Below, in pieces: positions 9,827-20,199 of a DNA stretch of 49,127 nucleotides (position 1 is its first letter; the number at the start of each line of letters is the position of its first letter). Origin of the DNA: Phanerodontia chrysosporium. Lineage: Eukaryota > Basidiomycota > Agaricomycetes > Polyporales > Phanerochaetaceae. The position numbers and the translations under genes are program-made. Location of the stretch: the NCBI GenBank assembly GCA_001910725.1, contig MJGA01000079.1:1-49127 (forward strand), given 5' to 3'. The notes beneath the pieces were generated by a model. That model worked only from the letters and a program-made list of their open reading frames with translations. It was not told the origin of the DNA and did not search any database.

Positions 9827-12800
9827 ATGTCTATGGACAATCCCCTCTCCACTATCCCTGTCTTGGAGGGTCACCTCACATCTCCGGACATCTACGAGGA
9901 GAAGAAGGGGAATAGCGGCGTCGACGAAGTTGAGAAGAAGGATGGCTCCCTTGGACAAGATTCTTCTTCCGAAGACGTCTCAGATAGGGGGAGTGCCCTG
10001 CTCGTGAATGGCGAACCCGTCATCCGCAACGGTGAAGACGTCTCGAACTACCTGATTAGCCTCCGCGACGATGGCGATCCTGCGCTCACCTTCAGATCTC
10101 TCGTCCTCGGTACACTTTTCGCCGGGCTCGGTGCCGCAATGTGTCAGGTATGTTGAGCCTTCGTGCTGTGGCACACGATGCTGACTCCCTTGCGCTTGGA
10201 CAGATCTATATCTTCAAGCCGGTACAGGTTGGAGTCTCGACCGTCTTCCTCTTGCTCCTCATCTACTCGGTTGGGAACGCATGGGCTGCTTTTCTACCCC
10301 GTTCGTCTTGGGTCAAGGGCACACGTTTCGAGAGGCTGGCACCAGTTCTGGACGTCATCAACCCTGGCGAGTTTCGCCTGAAGGAGGTTAGTTATTTCAC
10401 AGTGCCGAGGTTTCGACGCTCAACATTGAACGTACAGCACGTTATCTCGTCCTTAGTAGCTTCTACCGCCGCAGGTGGAAGTACTGCTGTGATGAACTTC
10501 GCTGTTCAGAGGGTAAGATGTGCCCCCATTCGGCGCAAACGAGTGTTAATGGCTGTTGAATTAGCTCTATTACGGAACCAATGTTCATGCTACCACGGCC
10601 GTGCTTGCTACATTCTCCACCGCGTGCTTTGGGTAAGTCCCGCCCTCGGATCGTATCGAGCCAAGCTGATCTTCTTTCGGTAGGTACGGTCTCGTCGGAC
10701 TGTTCCGCCCTCTGACAGTCTATCCGAGCGAGATGGTATACTGGGGTGTATGTACTGCTGTCGTTGGGCCTGTCACCTGAAACTTACTCTGGCATTGCAG
10801 AACTTGCCCACGGTGTCGATCTTCCAAGGTATGTCTGCTCGAGAGCTGGGTGGTGAGAATTGCTCACGCCAGCGTGGCAGCTCTCCACCATGACACGCAG
10901 GGTAACCGCAAGCGTGTGAAGCTTTTCTGGACTGCCTTCACATGCATGTTCATCTACGAGGTCCTGCCGTCGTACATATTCCCTCTACTCAATGGTGTCA
11001 GCATCATCTGTCTCGCGACGCAGCATGTCCCTTCAAACGCTCAAGACATAATCACCAATTTGTTCGGAGGCACGGACGGAAATGAAGGCCTCGGCTTCTT
11101 GTCGTTCGGCTTCGATTGGCAGTATATCACCTCTGCGTAAGTTGCCATGCCCTTTGTTCCTCGGTTTATTATTGAGATTTCGGTTCTCGCAGATACGTCA
11201 GTCTACCACTCATCCAGCAAGGTCCGGAAATTCTGTCGTAGTTTCTCTCCTTGCATTCAGGCTAAGTGTGTACATTTACACAGCGAATTCTTGGATAGGA
11301 ATCGTAATATGCTACGTCGCTATTATGGGCATCTACTATTCGAATGTGTGGAACGTAGGTGCAATTAACGAACCTTTCTTCAATTTCTCTAACATTCGTG
11401 CTCCGCAGTCTCTTGCCTTCCCTATGTTGTCGACATCTCTGTTTGCCTCGAACGGCACCATCTACCCCCAGGAGGCCGTTTTCAATGACAATTTCTCACT
11501 GAACAAGACGGCTTTGCAAGAAATAGGGCTCCCAGCTTTGACGGGTATGGTCGACGTATCACAGTGACCTCGACCACGCTGACGGATTCCCTGATACAGG
11601 TTCGAATGCATGGTTCAACCTCACGCAGAACCTTGCGATTGGGGGCCTCGTTGCACATTGCTTCCTCTTTTGGAGCCCATACGTGATCAAGTCGTTCAAG
11701 CAGGCTAGGACTGGAACGCAGCCTGACCGTCACTGGAAAGTGAGACCCTCAGCGACATTTCTCGGGATTCCACCTGACTATCATTCCCCAGGCACTCCAG
11801 AAGTACAATGAGGCACCGTGGTATTGGTATGTGGGGCTGCTGCTGTTGGCATTCTTCGCTGGTATGTGTCACTTTCGGCACGTCCTAGGCTGCTACTCAT
11901 TCTACAATCAAGGCCTCATTGTGGTTCTCAAGGGCGAAACTACTCTGCCATGGTGGTCATACATCATCGCCCTTCTTCTCGGCAGCGTCATCGCCCCAAT
12001 ATCCTGCCTTCTCTTCGCTCGGATGGGTAACGGGATTGCCACGAACCAACTCATGAAGATGGTCGCAGGCGCGGTCAACCCTGGTAGACCGGTCGCGAAC
12101 CTCTATGTAAGTGTTGCCGTCTTCCCTACTTTGAGGTAGCTCATGGGTATCGATAGTTCTCCATGTGGAGCCACGACGTTGTTAGCACAGTCGTCGGGCT
12201 TTCCGGAGATCTGAAGATGGGACAGTATCTCAAGATCCCTCCGCGGGTCATGTTTCTCACGCAAGTCTGGGGGACGATCCTGGGTGCTGTGATCAATTAC
12301 GGTCCGTCGAACGGCGTTTGTCCCAGCAACAGTTGAAACTAATAGACCATGCTCTTCGCCAGTGGTCATGATCTCCATCGTCGACGCTCAGCGAGATATC
12401 CTTCTGAATCCTCTGGGTACTAATATATGGGTAGGTAGTTTATGTATGAAATCCCATTTGCAGTACTGAAACACCATGTTTTACAGTCTGGCCAGTCGAC
12501 GCAGAGCTTGAATAGTGCTGCGGTCACTTGGGCGCTGGCGAAAGAGCTTTATAGCCCAAGCGGGCCATATTTCATTATTCCGATGGGTCTACTCATTGGC
12601 ATGGTCCCTACGTTCTTGCAGTGGCTCATCGCCAAGGTAGGCTTGTCCCTATTCGCACACCGTAACTTGACTAATGTAGGTTCGCAGCGCTGGCAGAAGA
12701 TAGGACCTATCGACATCAATTACATCATCCTCCCCATCATCTACAACTACTCCGCATTCCTCAGTGCTGGAACCAACTCCCCAGTCACTAACTCCATCAT

Positions 12801-13029
12801 TGTCGGGATCGTCTCGCAAGTTTGGCTCAGGCGGTACCACCCTGGCTGGTATAAGAAGTACAACTATATTTTGGGTGGGGCGCTTGACGGCGGTGCGCAG
12901 GTTATGATCTTCATCCTCTCTTTTGCTGTCTTCGGTGCATCCGGCAATAGTCGACCATTCCCTCCTTGGGCTGGGAATCCGGCGGTTGGCAATGTTGACT
13001 ATTGCAACGGCAATGGAGCACTTGACTAG
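9827..13029 (+). CDS. OPT-family oligopeptide transporter 1 (ISP4-like)
   Basis: Plasma-membrane, proton-coupled uptake of small peptides is the usual role of this family. The first exon (9827-10147) encodes an acidic cytoplasmic tail, then LVNGEPVIRNGEDVSNY and the first membrane segment (LGTLFAGLGAAMCQ). Later exons carry OPT hallmarks: FGGTDGNEGLGFLSFGFDWQ, ANSWIG..CYVAIMGIYYSN, ARMGNGIATNQLMKMVAGA.NPG, the SGQSTQSLNSAAVTWALAKE block and TNSPVTNSIIVGIVSQVWLRR. It ends GNVDYCNGNGALD. There are about 14 exons with short GT..AG introns; examples are 10204-10386, 10438-10512, 10565-10632 and 10684-10747. No frame break is seen. The ATG at 9827 was preferred over an upstream in-frame ATG at 9737 because it aligns with the start of OPT2. 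It is a paralogue of the gene at 36.7-39.9 kb. Confidence 0.93.
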
Positions 13030-13295
13030 TACTTTGATCGAGGCGTAGCTTGCCCTAGCATATCTCAGCCGTTCCACTGGATATAATGATGAATATAACA
13101 CTTTGGCCAAGCAGTTTGGCGTATCTACGGGTAGCGATGCCCGTACGACAGAACGAGATAGATTGAGCTGACTACGCTTACATAAGCTCAGGACATCCAG
13201 ACGGAGCCTCGTCAGCCAACAAAGAACAAAAGAAGCAGAATGAAGAAGAAGAATAGCCGAAGAAAAAAAAAGAGGTCGAAAACCTAGGGCTGCGG

Positions 13296-16200
13296 TCAGT
13301 GAAGGAAATGCTCAAGATGAGCAGGTAGAGTATAGTCAAACGGAATTGCAGCTGAGGAAGGTGTGGGTGACCGGGTCAAGCGCTTGTACTGACCCCAGAT
13401 ACGCCCTGCGAGGCGGATGCATGCAGTGTGCCACAAGTGAGCAACCCGTGTTTCGAGACGAAGGACATCAGTAGTAGGATGCCGGCTGTCTGCGATAACA
13501 ACACGCGGGACGATACCAAGATAGTATCGCGAGGAGTATTGGGGCCAAACGTCGCCAGAGTCCGCAAAGAGAGACCGAGCAGTGCGAAGGACCACCCCCG
13601 TGATACGGAGAGGGGTTTCAGCCGCGTCAAGCAGCTCGGACGTGGCCTTGCACACAGTCTCCCGCGCATCGTCCCGTAGCGCTTGAAAAGTCGGGCACGC
13701 AACAAAAACATGATGAGCAGTCTCAATGCTCTCGCAGTGAAACTGACACCACGGGGTTGACGTGCCAAAGCGCATGGCAACGGTATATGCCGTGTCAAGC
13801 TGAGACGAGCGGGCGTACAACTGGACGAGCGCAGAGTAGGCCGAGGATGCGCGTGTGTACGGGTGATCAGGAGGGCAGTGGCCATCATACATCGACGCAC
13901 ATAGCAGAGTGGAAGGGCGGGTGGTGGGATCAGAAGCGGTGGTAAGCGCAGAGGCGCGGTCGAGATACTGGGTGAGATCTGTTTCAATATAACCGTCAGT
14001 AGGAGAGAATAGGGTAAAATCATTCATGAAGAAAGTGGGGATTGGGAGGGCAGGAGGTGGAGGAGACCACCAGTGCGCAGAGGAAGCAAGGTGGTCAACA
14101 ATACGATTGGCAACAGAAGGAGTAGAACGACCGGAGGTATGGGCCGGAGTGTGAGTGACGGAGATGGGGAAGGAGTCCTGAGAGCCACGAGCAAGCACAC
14201 TGAGAAGCCAGCGGTATAATGACCGAGCGGGCATGGTAAGCCAAGTGTGTGCGAGTGGTGGGAGGGTAGAGGCGTCGGAGACTAGCCGGCAAGAATTCAG
14301 ATGGTCAGAGTAAAGGCAGACAGGTGGGACAAGACCAAAGGGCTGAGAGGAGGCAAGAAGAGAAGCTATGACAAGAGCGTAGACCTCGCCCTGAAGGATG
14401 GACGCAGACCGGCCTAAGGGGAGAAGAGAGAACACTGCGGATTGGGTACGGGAGGCAACTGCGGACAAGACAGAACGGGGTGCATGGAAAGACGCATTAG
14501 CAGGGAGCATAGAACCATCGGTCGCAATGACGGAAGCAAAACGATGTTCATTGGGTAGATGAGTGGGCGGGGATGCGACCGAGAGTAGCGCAGAGATATA
14601 GTCTTCAGCTAAATGTTGTCGATAGGAACGCGGAAGCGCAAGTACCCATCGATCACCACTGAGCTGAGGAGAATGAGGGGGAGCAGTTTGTGATGGGGAA
14701 CCATAGAGGACGTCTGCGAGGACATGGAACGGTAGGGAAGATAACCAAGTGACCACGGCTCGATAGTCGGGATGGAGCTTAGCGGCTTGAGGATGGGCAG
14801 GGGTGAATGTCAGCCATGCCGGATAGGTCGCCGACACAGTTGACCAATGCCCAAAGTGCGAAAGGCAAGTAAAACCAGACATCTGGAGTCGAGAGAGTAC
14901 TTGGGGCGGAGGAGTTAAATGGGAGGGAGGCAAGGCACGAATAAGATGCCGAAGTGAGACCTGCCCCGTGTACAAGTAGGAGGTATCCGTATTTCGTACG
15001 GCAAGGCCAAGATGAGCGAGTGCTTCATGAGCGATTATCCAAGACGTTGGGAGAGCCCGAGATGAGCGGGAAAAAGATGTGCGTAAACCATCGCCGTCAA
15101 GGGGATAGCGGCAATGATTGACGGTGCACATCCAATCAGCAAGGGTGATACGTGCCATAGAGCGGAAAGTGGGAATATGGTGGTTGAGATCACGAACAAG
15201 ACCAGATATGGCTGCAGAGTCATTCAAGCGGGAGACGGAAGGAAAGTCGAGGCCATGATATTGAAGAGGGAGAGAGAGAAGCGTAGAGTTGAAGCGAAAA
15301 GGAAAACCGAGATATTCGTGGATCCGCGAAGCAATGAGAAGATCAAGAGCGTGTGCGTCAGACCGCCGAAGTGGTTGGAAGGAAAGGTGAGGACGAAGAC
15401 GGGAGAACAAGCATTGCGCAAAAATGCGCCGTAGAAGGGTGATAGGAAGCCGAGTGTGGAGGACAGGTAAGCGGAAGTTGAGCACAACGTCGCGAAGTTT
15501 TTGGAATTGGGCATGCGGATCATTAGACTGGACACGCAAGAATTCAAAGTGAGAGGTAACCACGGAAACTTGTTGTAGACGCGGGGTAGGATCGTCAGGT
15601 CGCAAGAGGTCGACAGTGGGAAGTTCAAGAGCACCTGGCGGGTTGGGAACGTTTAACAAACAGAGAAGAGACTTGGACCAGTTCGTGCACCAGCCGTAGG
15701 CAGCCTGGAACCGTTCTGCCATGAGGCAGGAACGCTGACAAGCAGCAAGGGAGGAGGAGATAATCGTAGAGTCATCCATTGCCTCCAGCATAGTGGGCTG
15801 TACGACGAGTTCGTCATCGGGGGTATGAGGACAATGACAGCGAGCCTGAAAGGAAGAGATAATGAGAGCGTCATGAGAAGCGACGGAGATGTCAGAGATC
15901 CAGTGGTTGCCAAGGCTAGTGGTAAGAGTAGACTTGAGGGGTGACATTGGGCCACCTTGTTTGGTGACGCCAGAGACCATGAAGGGGGCAGTAGGACCGT
16001 ACGCAGTTTTGATGATGTACGGGACATCAGTCTGCGACGCACGGTCAAAGTCGATTAGCAAAGATGGGAGACCATAAGCCGAGACTGCGTCGTAGAAGCC
16101 CTGGGGCTCGAGGTGGTCAAATCCCTTTTGTTGATCACGGCGTAAAAGGTAAACGGGGGTACGGGTGCGATTAGACCAGGCTTCGAGCTGGGCAAAGAAG

Positions 16201-19200
16201 GAGGTGAGGTCACGGCCTTGAGCACCTTTCTGAGTAGCGATCTGTCCGGGAGGTAGGATGTTGTGCTTGGCGATATAGGGAATGAGCAGCATGTTACACC
16301 AGGCGAAGGGGGTGTTCGCCAGGAAGTTGGTACAACAAATTCCGCGATAATTTGCAAGATCGGTAGTCGGTCCACGTTTATGGATAGTGGAGAGGAAGAC
16401 AGGCTTGACAGATGCAGGGAAGCAGGAGTGAATGATTTCGAAGTTAAGGAGCTCAAGAACGAGGTTGAGGGACGAGTCAGAGAGGGCTTTAATCCACCAT
16501 TTCTCCCAGCCGTCGGGACCAGGAGCAGGGCGAGGATTACCCTTACGAAGCAAAGCACGGAGATCAGAAAGCGACATGGGTTTTGGCCAGGTAAAAGGGT
16601 CGGAAGCAGTTCGAGTTTGAATGGCTCGAACTGACGGAGAAGAGAGCCATGGTTTAGATTGGGGCGCACGATGTGATCGAGAGAAGAGAGACGTGAAGTA
16701 ACGTTGTGAGGCAGCCATGATATCAGAGGGTGTTGTGAGGAAAGAGCCAGGATACTGGGTGTCAGCGAGAGCCATGGGAGGGCCAGGATGAGCAGTAGAG
16801 GAATAGAGGCGTTTACAAGAGCCTCCGAGCAGGGCAGGGTTGATAGAAGCTCGTTCACGGGTAGAGGATCGTCGTTGAAGTTCGGCGCCCTCTTCGCGAA
16901 AGCGAAGCTTAGCTAAGGAGCGCCGCACCCGTTGGAGGAAGACAAGAAGGGAGAGAGACTGGTCGTTCCGAGATGCCGCGTCGAAGGCAGCAAGATAGGC
17001 AGAGACCCATGGCGCACGAAGTTGCAGAGATCTGAGGGTGTCATGCTTAACAGCGTAGATGAGGCGGCCGACATGCTTGGATTCGAGGACAAGCTCTCGA
17101 ATTTCCGCATTAGACACCTTAGACATGCCTGGACGAGAGATTGGGCGGTCAAAGGCGGTCGTAGCGGCATCGAGAAGGATGTCCGTGAGGGCGTGGTAGC
17201 GGGAGTTGAAAGAGGCCTCGTCCGAGATGGGAGTGTCCGCAAGATGACGCGCGTGTACAAGGGCATCAACACGGTTCGCGAAGCATGTGAAGCGATGTTT
17301 CTCGGCCCGCTTGGGATAGCGGAACCGGGACGAATATAGGTTAGGAGGAATGGGAGGAGTGGAGGTGGCGGGGCCGTAGAGCGGGGACAGAGGAGGCTGT
17401 AATGTTAAAACGCACATGGTTGCGCGATGGTCAGTGAAAGGAACGAAAGAGGAAAGTGTTTGAATAATGGATGACACAATACCGAGGTCGGAATGTGCTG
17501 CACGGTCAATAATGGACCGACCGGCATGATTCCGAAACGTGTAGGCGTCCTCGGCATTGTTGTCACCCTGTAAGAGCCAGACATCTGAGCCATGAGTAAC
17601 ACGAAGAAAAGAAGAATATGCTGTGCGAGAAGGCGGGACATATGGAGTCACTGCGCTGGACTCGCATGCAGCTAAGAAGGTGTTGAAGTCACCGGTAACC
17701 GACCAGGAATGCGGCGAACTGAGGCATATACGCCCGACAGTTAGCCAGAACGTAGAGATCAAGTCTGTCGCGTCACTGTCAGCTTGACCTGGGTCCCAGG
17801 GCGCATAAACGCCAAGGAGACGGTGAGGGAAGCCCCGGCCATTGGTGGAAGGAATGATGATATCGACAGCGACAGCACGGGAGTTAAGGCATGCGTCTAC
17901 CTGTAGGCGGGACGCCTGATAGGAGGATCGCACGCCGACTATGACGCCCCACTTGGCAGAGCGCGCATGTCCATCAGACTGTCGACCTTCGGATTCAAAG
18001 ATTTGGTATCCTTGAAGCCGTAACCGATGGGCGACAGGGTGCGACGTTTTTGTTTCAGTGATCACCCACGCATCTGGTGTGCGATCCTGAATCAGTCGTG
18101 AAACTGCATCAATTTTTTGTACGTTAGCGAGGCCATTCACGTTCAACGAAAGAGTTTGGAAAGATGATGCCGAAACTGAAGACAGAAGGGAGGCAAAGAA
18201 AAAGAAGAACAGCAGAAAAGAAATTAGACGAGAATGGAAGAGGGATAATGAGGATGACGCAAAAGGAGGTAAAAGAACCAAGCGGGGAGGACGAAGAGCA
18301 TGAGAATATGTGAGTATGTCCTGGCCTTTCACGGTCTCCCGGCTTTCGTACATTTCACAACGCGTAACGAGTGCCTTACTGCCCAGAGGCAGTAGGCTAG
18401 ATGAGCAATAAGCCTGGGGAGCACATGAAGGCTGGCGACAACTCACGATGTTATTGCGATCGTCAGAATCATCAAGCATATTCTCGTCCTCAGCCGGCAC
18501 AACGAGTGACGGTGGCTGAGATCCTGACGCACCAGCAGTAGCGTCGTCATTGAGGCGACGACGTGTGGTGGGCCGGTCCTCATCGTCCGGGTGGGGTTCC
18601 GGGCGAAGGTGTCCTGCCGGCGAAGCAGCCAGATCAGGTGGACCAGCGATAGAGGGAGGTGCGTAAGGAATGAGGGTATGGAAGCGAAGAGCTTTGAACT
18701 CCTCCTGTACCTGTTCCATGCGCTTACGCTGCGTGACAATCTTGTCTTCTGCTGACTTCAATCGAGTAGAAAGACGTTGGACCAAGTCCTTGTTCTTCGG
18801 CGGGGTGACGTCCAATCGGTCTTCAATCCTATCGCGTTCGTGTTCTAGCGCGCGGAGCTCGTCGCGCTCGAGAGCGAGGAGATTTGTGACTCCAATAGCC
18901 GTAGTGAGTTTCGAGACGTTAGCCACAACTTCGTTATAGCGGTCAGATATGGTCTCGATCATGCGACGCTGTTCCTCCAAGTACGTCTGTATCGATCGGA
19001 ACATTTCTGCTCCGCGTTGTTGAATGGCGTCCACTTGGGCCTGGAGTCCTTTCGTGGAGTCCGACGTGGCTGCTTGAGCGATGAAGGCAGGGTTGGAGGG
19101 GACACCTAGGGAATTAAGGGTATAGAGGAACATAGGTTTGGATATGGAGACGAAGGCGGGAAGGTTGTATTTGTCTCGGAAGCGCTGGAGGTCGTCGTTG

Positions 19201-20042
19201 ATGAACTGAGCGGTGGTCGGCCAGTTCTTGAGGACCACTGTGTAAACATCACCGCTCATGGCCATTCGACTGTAAGAGATCGCGTCGGAACCTAGCTGTT
19301 CGCGGATATACTGGTTCATCATTCCCTCGATACCGAGAACGTCCTTGAAGCCGACTATGGCAATCTCTAGGCCGTAACGCGGAAGGATGAGCCTGGGGCG
19401 AATAGGCTCGCATTTGTATCTGTCGATGATAGGAGGGTTCTTGGTGATAGCGTCCAGTGATGACTCCATGATGAAGTCGAATGTAACGCGCCAATCGGCG
19501 CTATTCTGTGGTTTCGAGACATAGGAGCGTTGGAATGGGTGACCGTGAGTGGAAAAGTAGGTCTCGAGACGAGCTTTCATTGCGTTGGCATGCTCTTTGT
19601 CGCGCATAGGGAATGCAAGGCGACGAGTCTTATCAGGACCCGTGCAAGGCCGCCAAGAGGCCGTGGCGGTCCCAGAGTTCCCATTGATGATCTTCATGAC
19701 TTTGTCGAGGACGTCGGGACGAGGGTAGGGGCAAACCTCAGGATTAATGGAGACGTAGACGTGATCAACGGGATTGCGGGAGTCTGCATCCTGGTATACG
19801 AGGGCACGGACGTACGGTTGAATAGCAGTATCCTGCTCTGCTATCATCTCCAGCGCAGTCTGTAGCTCTTGCCGCGCGGAGGTCGTCGAAGTCCGATTCA
19901 AGCCCTGTACCATGAGCTCAACTCCGGTGGCAACCGCTGTCTGCACCTGCGTTTCCAGTGAAGGGGACGCTTCTCGTGAGTATGAGATGTCGGGGCGAGG
20001 GGGAGGGTCTGGGAGTCCAATAGGGGTAGGTTGGTGAGGCAT
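13296..20042 (-). CDS. LINE polyprotein: ORF1-like, APE endonuclease, reverse transcriptase, RNase H
   Basis: A single uninterrupted frame of 2248 codons. Approximate order: residues 1-540, an ORF1/Gag-like part with a coiled coil near 395-460; 541-620, a linker with a poly-Phe run; 626-850, an APE-type endonuclease with SLNVNGL, ITETKT, YAPWDP, VTGDFNTF and FTDHRA; 1160-1450, a reverse transcriptase with DQQKGFD (motif A), TKQGGPMSPL (B) and AMDDS (C); 1838-1990, RNase H with ATDGSM, GEVYAL, YSDHLN and ANRIVDHL; 2096-2115, a C-terminal CCHC finger (CQFHC..HHVFVAC). It copies its own RNA by target-primed reverse transcription. All catalytic motifs look intact, so it may be active. The linker looks like a spliceosomal intron (18176-18446). 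The clade is probably Tad/I-like. Confidence 0.92.
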   Translation of the reverse strand: MPHQPTPIGLPDPPPRPDISYSREASPSLETQVQTAVATGVELMVQGLNRTSTTSARQELQTALEMIAEQDTAIQPYVRALVYQDADSRNPVDHVYVSINPEVCPYPRPDVLDKVMKIINGNSGTATASWRPCTGPDKTRRLAFPMRDKEHANAMKARLETYFSTHGHPFQRSYVSKPQNSADWRVTFDFIMESSLDAITKNPPIIDRYKCEPIRPRLILPRYGLEIAIVGFKDVLGIEGMMNQYIREQLGSDAISYSRMAMSGDVYTVVLKNWPTTAQFINDDLQRFRDKYNLPAFVSISKPMFLYTLNSLGVPSNPAFIAQAATSDSTKGLQAQVDAIQQRGAEMFRSIQTYLEEQRRMIETISDRYNEVVANVSKLTTAIGVTNLLALERDELRALEHERDRIEDRLDVTPPKNKDLVQRLSTRLKSAEDKIVTQRKRMEQVQEEFKALRFHTLIPYAPPSIAGPPDLAASPAGHLRPEPHPDDEDRPTTRRRLNDDATAGASGSQPPSLVVPAEDENMLDDSDDRNNIVSCRQPSCAPQAYCSSSLLPLGSKALVTRCEMYESRETVKGQDILTYSHALRPPRLVLLPPFASSSLSLFHSRLISFLLFFFFFASLLSSVSASSFQTLSLNVNGLANVQKIDAVSRLIQDRTPDAWVITETKTSHPVAHRLRLQGYQIFESEGRQSDGHARSAKWGVIVGVRSSYQASRLQVDACLNSRAVAVDIIIPSTNGRGFPHRLLGVYAPWDPGQADSDATDLISTFWLTVGRICLSSPHSWSVTGDFNTFLAACESSAVTPYVPPSRTAYSSFLRVTHGSDVWLLQGDNNAEDAYTFRNHAGRSIIDRAAHSDLGIVSSIIQTLSSFVPFTDHRATMCVLTLQPPLSPLYGPATSTPPIPPNLYSSRFRYPKRAEKHRFTCFANRVDALVHARHLADTPISDEASFNSRYHALTDILLDAATTAFDRPISRPGMSKVSNAEIRELVLESKHVGRLIYAVKHDTLRSLQLRAPWVSAYLAAFDAASRNDQSLSLLVFLQRVRRSLAKLRFREEGAELQRRSSTRERASINPALLGGSCKRLYSSTAHPGPPMALADTQYPGSFLTTPSDIMAASQRYFTSLFSRSHRAPQSKPWLSSPSVRAIQTRTASDPFTWPKPMSLSDLRALLRKGNPRPAPGPDGWEKWWIKALSDSSLNLVLELLNFEIIHSCFPASVKPVFLSTIHKRGPTTDLANYRGICCTNFLANTPFAWCNMLLIPYIAKHNILPPGQIATQKGAQGRDLTSFFAQLEAWSNRTRTPVYLLRRDQQKGFDHLEPQGFYDAVSAYGLPSLLIDFDRASQTDVPYIIKTAYGPTAPFMVSGVTKQGGPMSPLKSTLTTSLGNHWISDISVASHDALIISSFQARCHCPHTPDDELVVQPTMLEAMDDSTIISSSLAACQRSCLMAERFQAAYGWCTNWSKSLLCLLNVPNPPGALELPTVDLLRPDDPTPRLQQVSVVTSHFEFLRVQSNDPHAQFQKLRDVVLNFRLPVLHTRLPITLLRRIFAQCLFSRLRPHLSFQPLRRSDAHALDLLIASRIHEYLGFPFRFNSTLLSLPLQYHGLDFPSVSRLNDSAAISGLVRDLNHHIPTFRSMARITLADWMCTVNHCRYPLDGDGLRTSFSRSSRALPTSWIIAHEALAHLGLAVRNTDTSYLYTGQVSLRHLIRALPPSHLTPPPQVLSRLQMSGFTCLSHFGHWSTVSATYPAWLTFTPAHPQAAKLHPDYRAVVTWLSSLPFHVLADVLYGSPSQTAPPHSPQLSGDRWVLALPRSYRQHLAEDYISALLSVASPPTHLPNEHRFASVIATDGSMLPANASFHAPRSVLSAVASRTQSAVFSLLPLGRSASILQGEVYALVIASLLASSQPFGLVPPVCLYSDHLNSCRLVSDASTLPPLAHTWLTMPARSLYRWLLSVLARGSQDSFPISVTHTPAHTSGRSTPSVANRIVDHLASSAHWWSPPPPALPIPTFFMNDFTLFSPTDGYIETDLTQYLDRASALTTASDPTTRPSTLLCASMYDGHCPPDHPYTRASSAYSALVQLYARSSQLDTAYTVAMRFGTSTPWCQFHCESIETAHHVFVACPTFQALRDDARETVCKATSELLDAAETPLRITGVVLRTARSLFADSGDVWPQYSSRYYLGIVPRVVIADSRHPTTDVLRLETRVAHLWHTACIRLAGRIWGQYKRLTRSPTPSSAAIPFDYTLPAHLEHFLH
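13296..20042 (-). mobile_element. Non-LTR retrotransposon (LINE), coding part; ends not defined
   Basis: The element lies between OPT1 (stop at 13029) and the chitinase. In element orientation a pyrimidine-rich stretch follows the stop (plus strand 13200-13290 is purine-rich). No poly(A) tail, which would appear as a T run on the plus strand left of 13296, is visible. The 5' end lies between 20043 and the (TGG)13 tract at 20155. I could not find a convincing target-site duplication, so the boundaries given are those of the ORF. Confidence 0.85.
18176..18446 (-). other. Intron-like segment inside the LINE ORF
   Basis: On the minus strand this 271-nt stretch begins GTGAGT, contains CTAAT (a good branch-point match) about 50 nt before its end, has a long pyrimidine tract and ends TTCAG. 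It is stop-free in the ORF frame and encodes the odd linker with FFFFF, which is simply the translated pyrimidine tract. It separates the ORF1-like part from the endonuclease. Its length is not a multiple of three. If removed, the frame meets a TGA ten codons later, giving a stand-alone ORF1-like protein of roughly 540 residues. Splicing itself is inferred. Confidence 0.5.
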
Positions 20043-20154
20043 TCGGACAGATTTCGATCTTCAGGTGCGTTCAATTAGGCAACGTAGGATAGATTAAGCA
20101 GTGGTATGAATAGAGAAAAGGAACTAATAGGCAAAGCTCAATAATGCGACATGA

Positions 20155-20193
20155 TGGTGGTGGTGGTGGTGGTGGTGGTGGTGGTGGTGGTGG
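20155..20193 (+). repeat. (TGG)13 microsatellite
   Basis: Thirteen perfect TGG units followed by TCCACCA, which can pair back with the repeat. It sits about 110 bp beyond the LINE start codon, on the element's 5' side, so it may mark the insertion site or the 5' end. Confidence 0.95.
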
Positions 20194-20199
20194 TCCACC

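Noticed and set aside
18176..18260. Apparent membrane helix (LLFFFFFASLL) in the LINE protein
   Set aside because: It is the translation of the pyrimidine tract of an intron-like segment, not a selected membrane domain.
13030..20160. Target-site duplication for the LINE
   Set aside because: I compared the flanks near 13080-13290 and 20050-20160 and found only short, unconvincing matches such as ATAATG.
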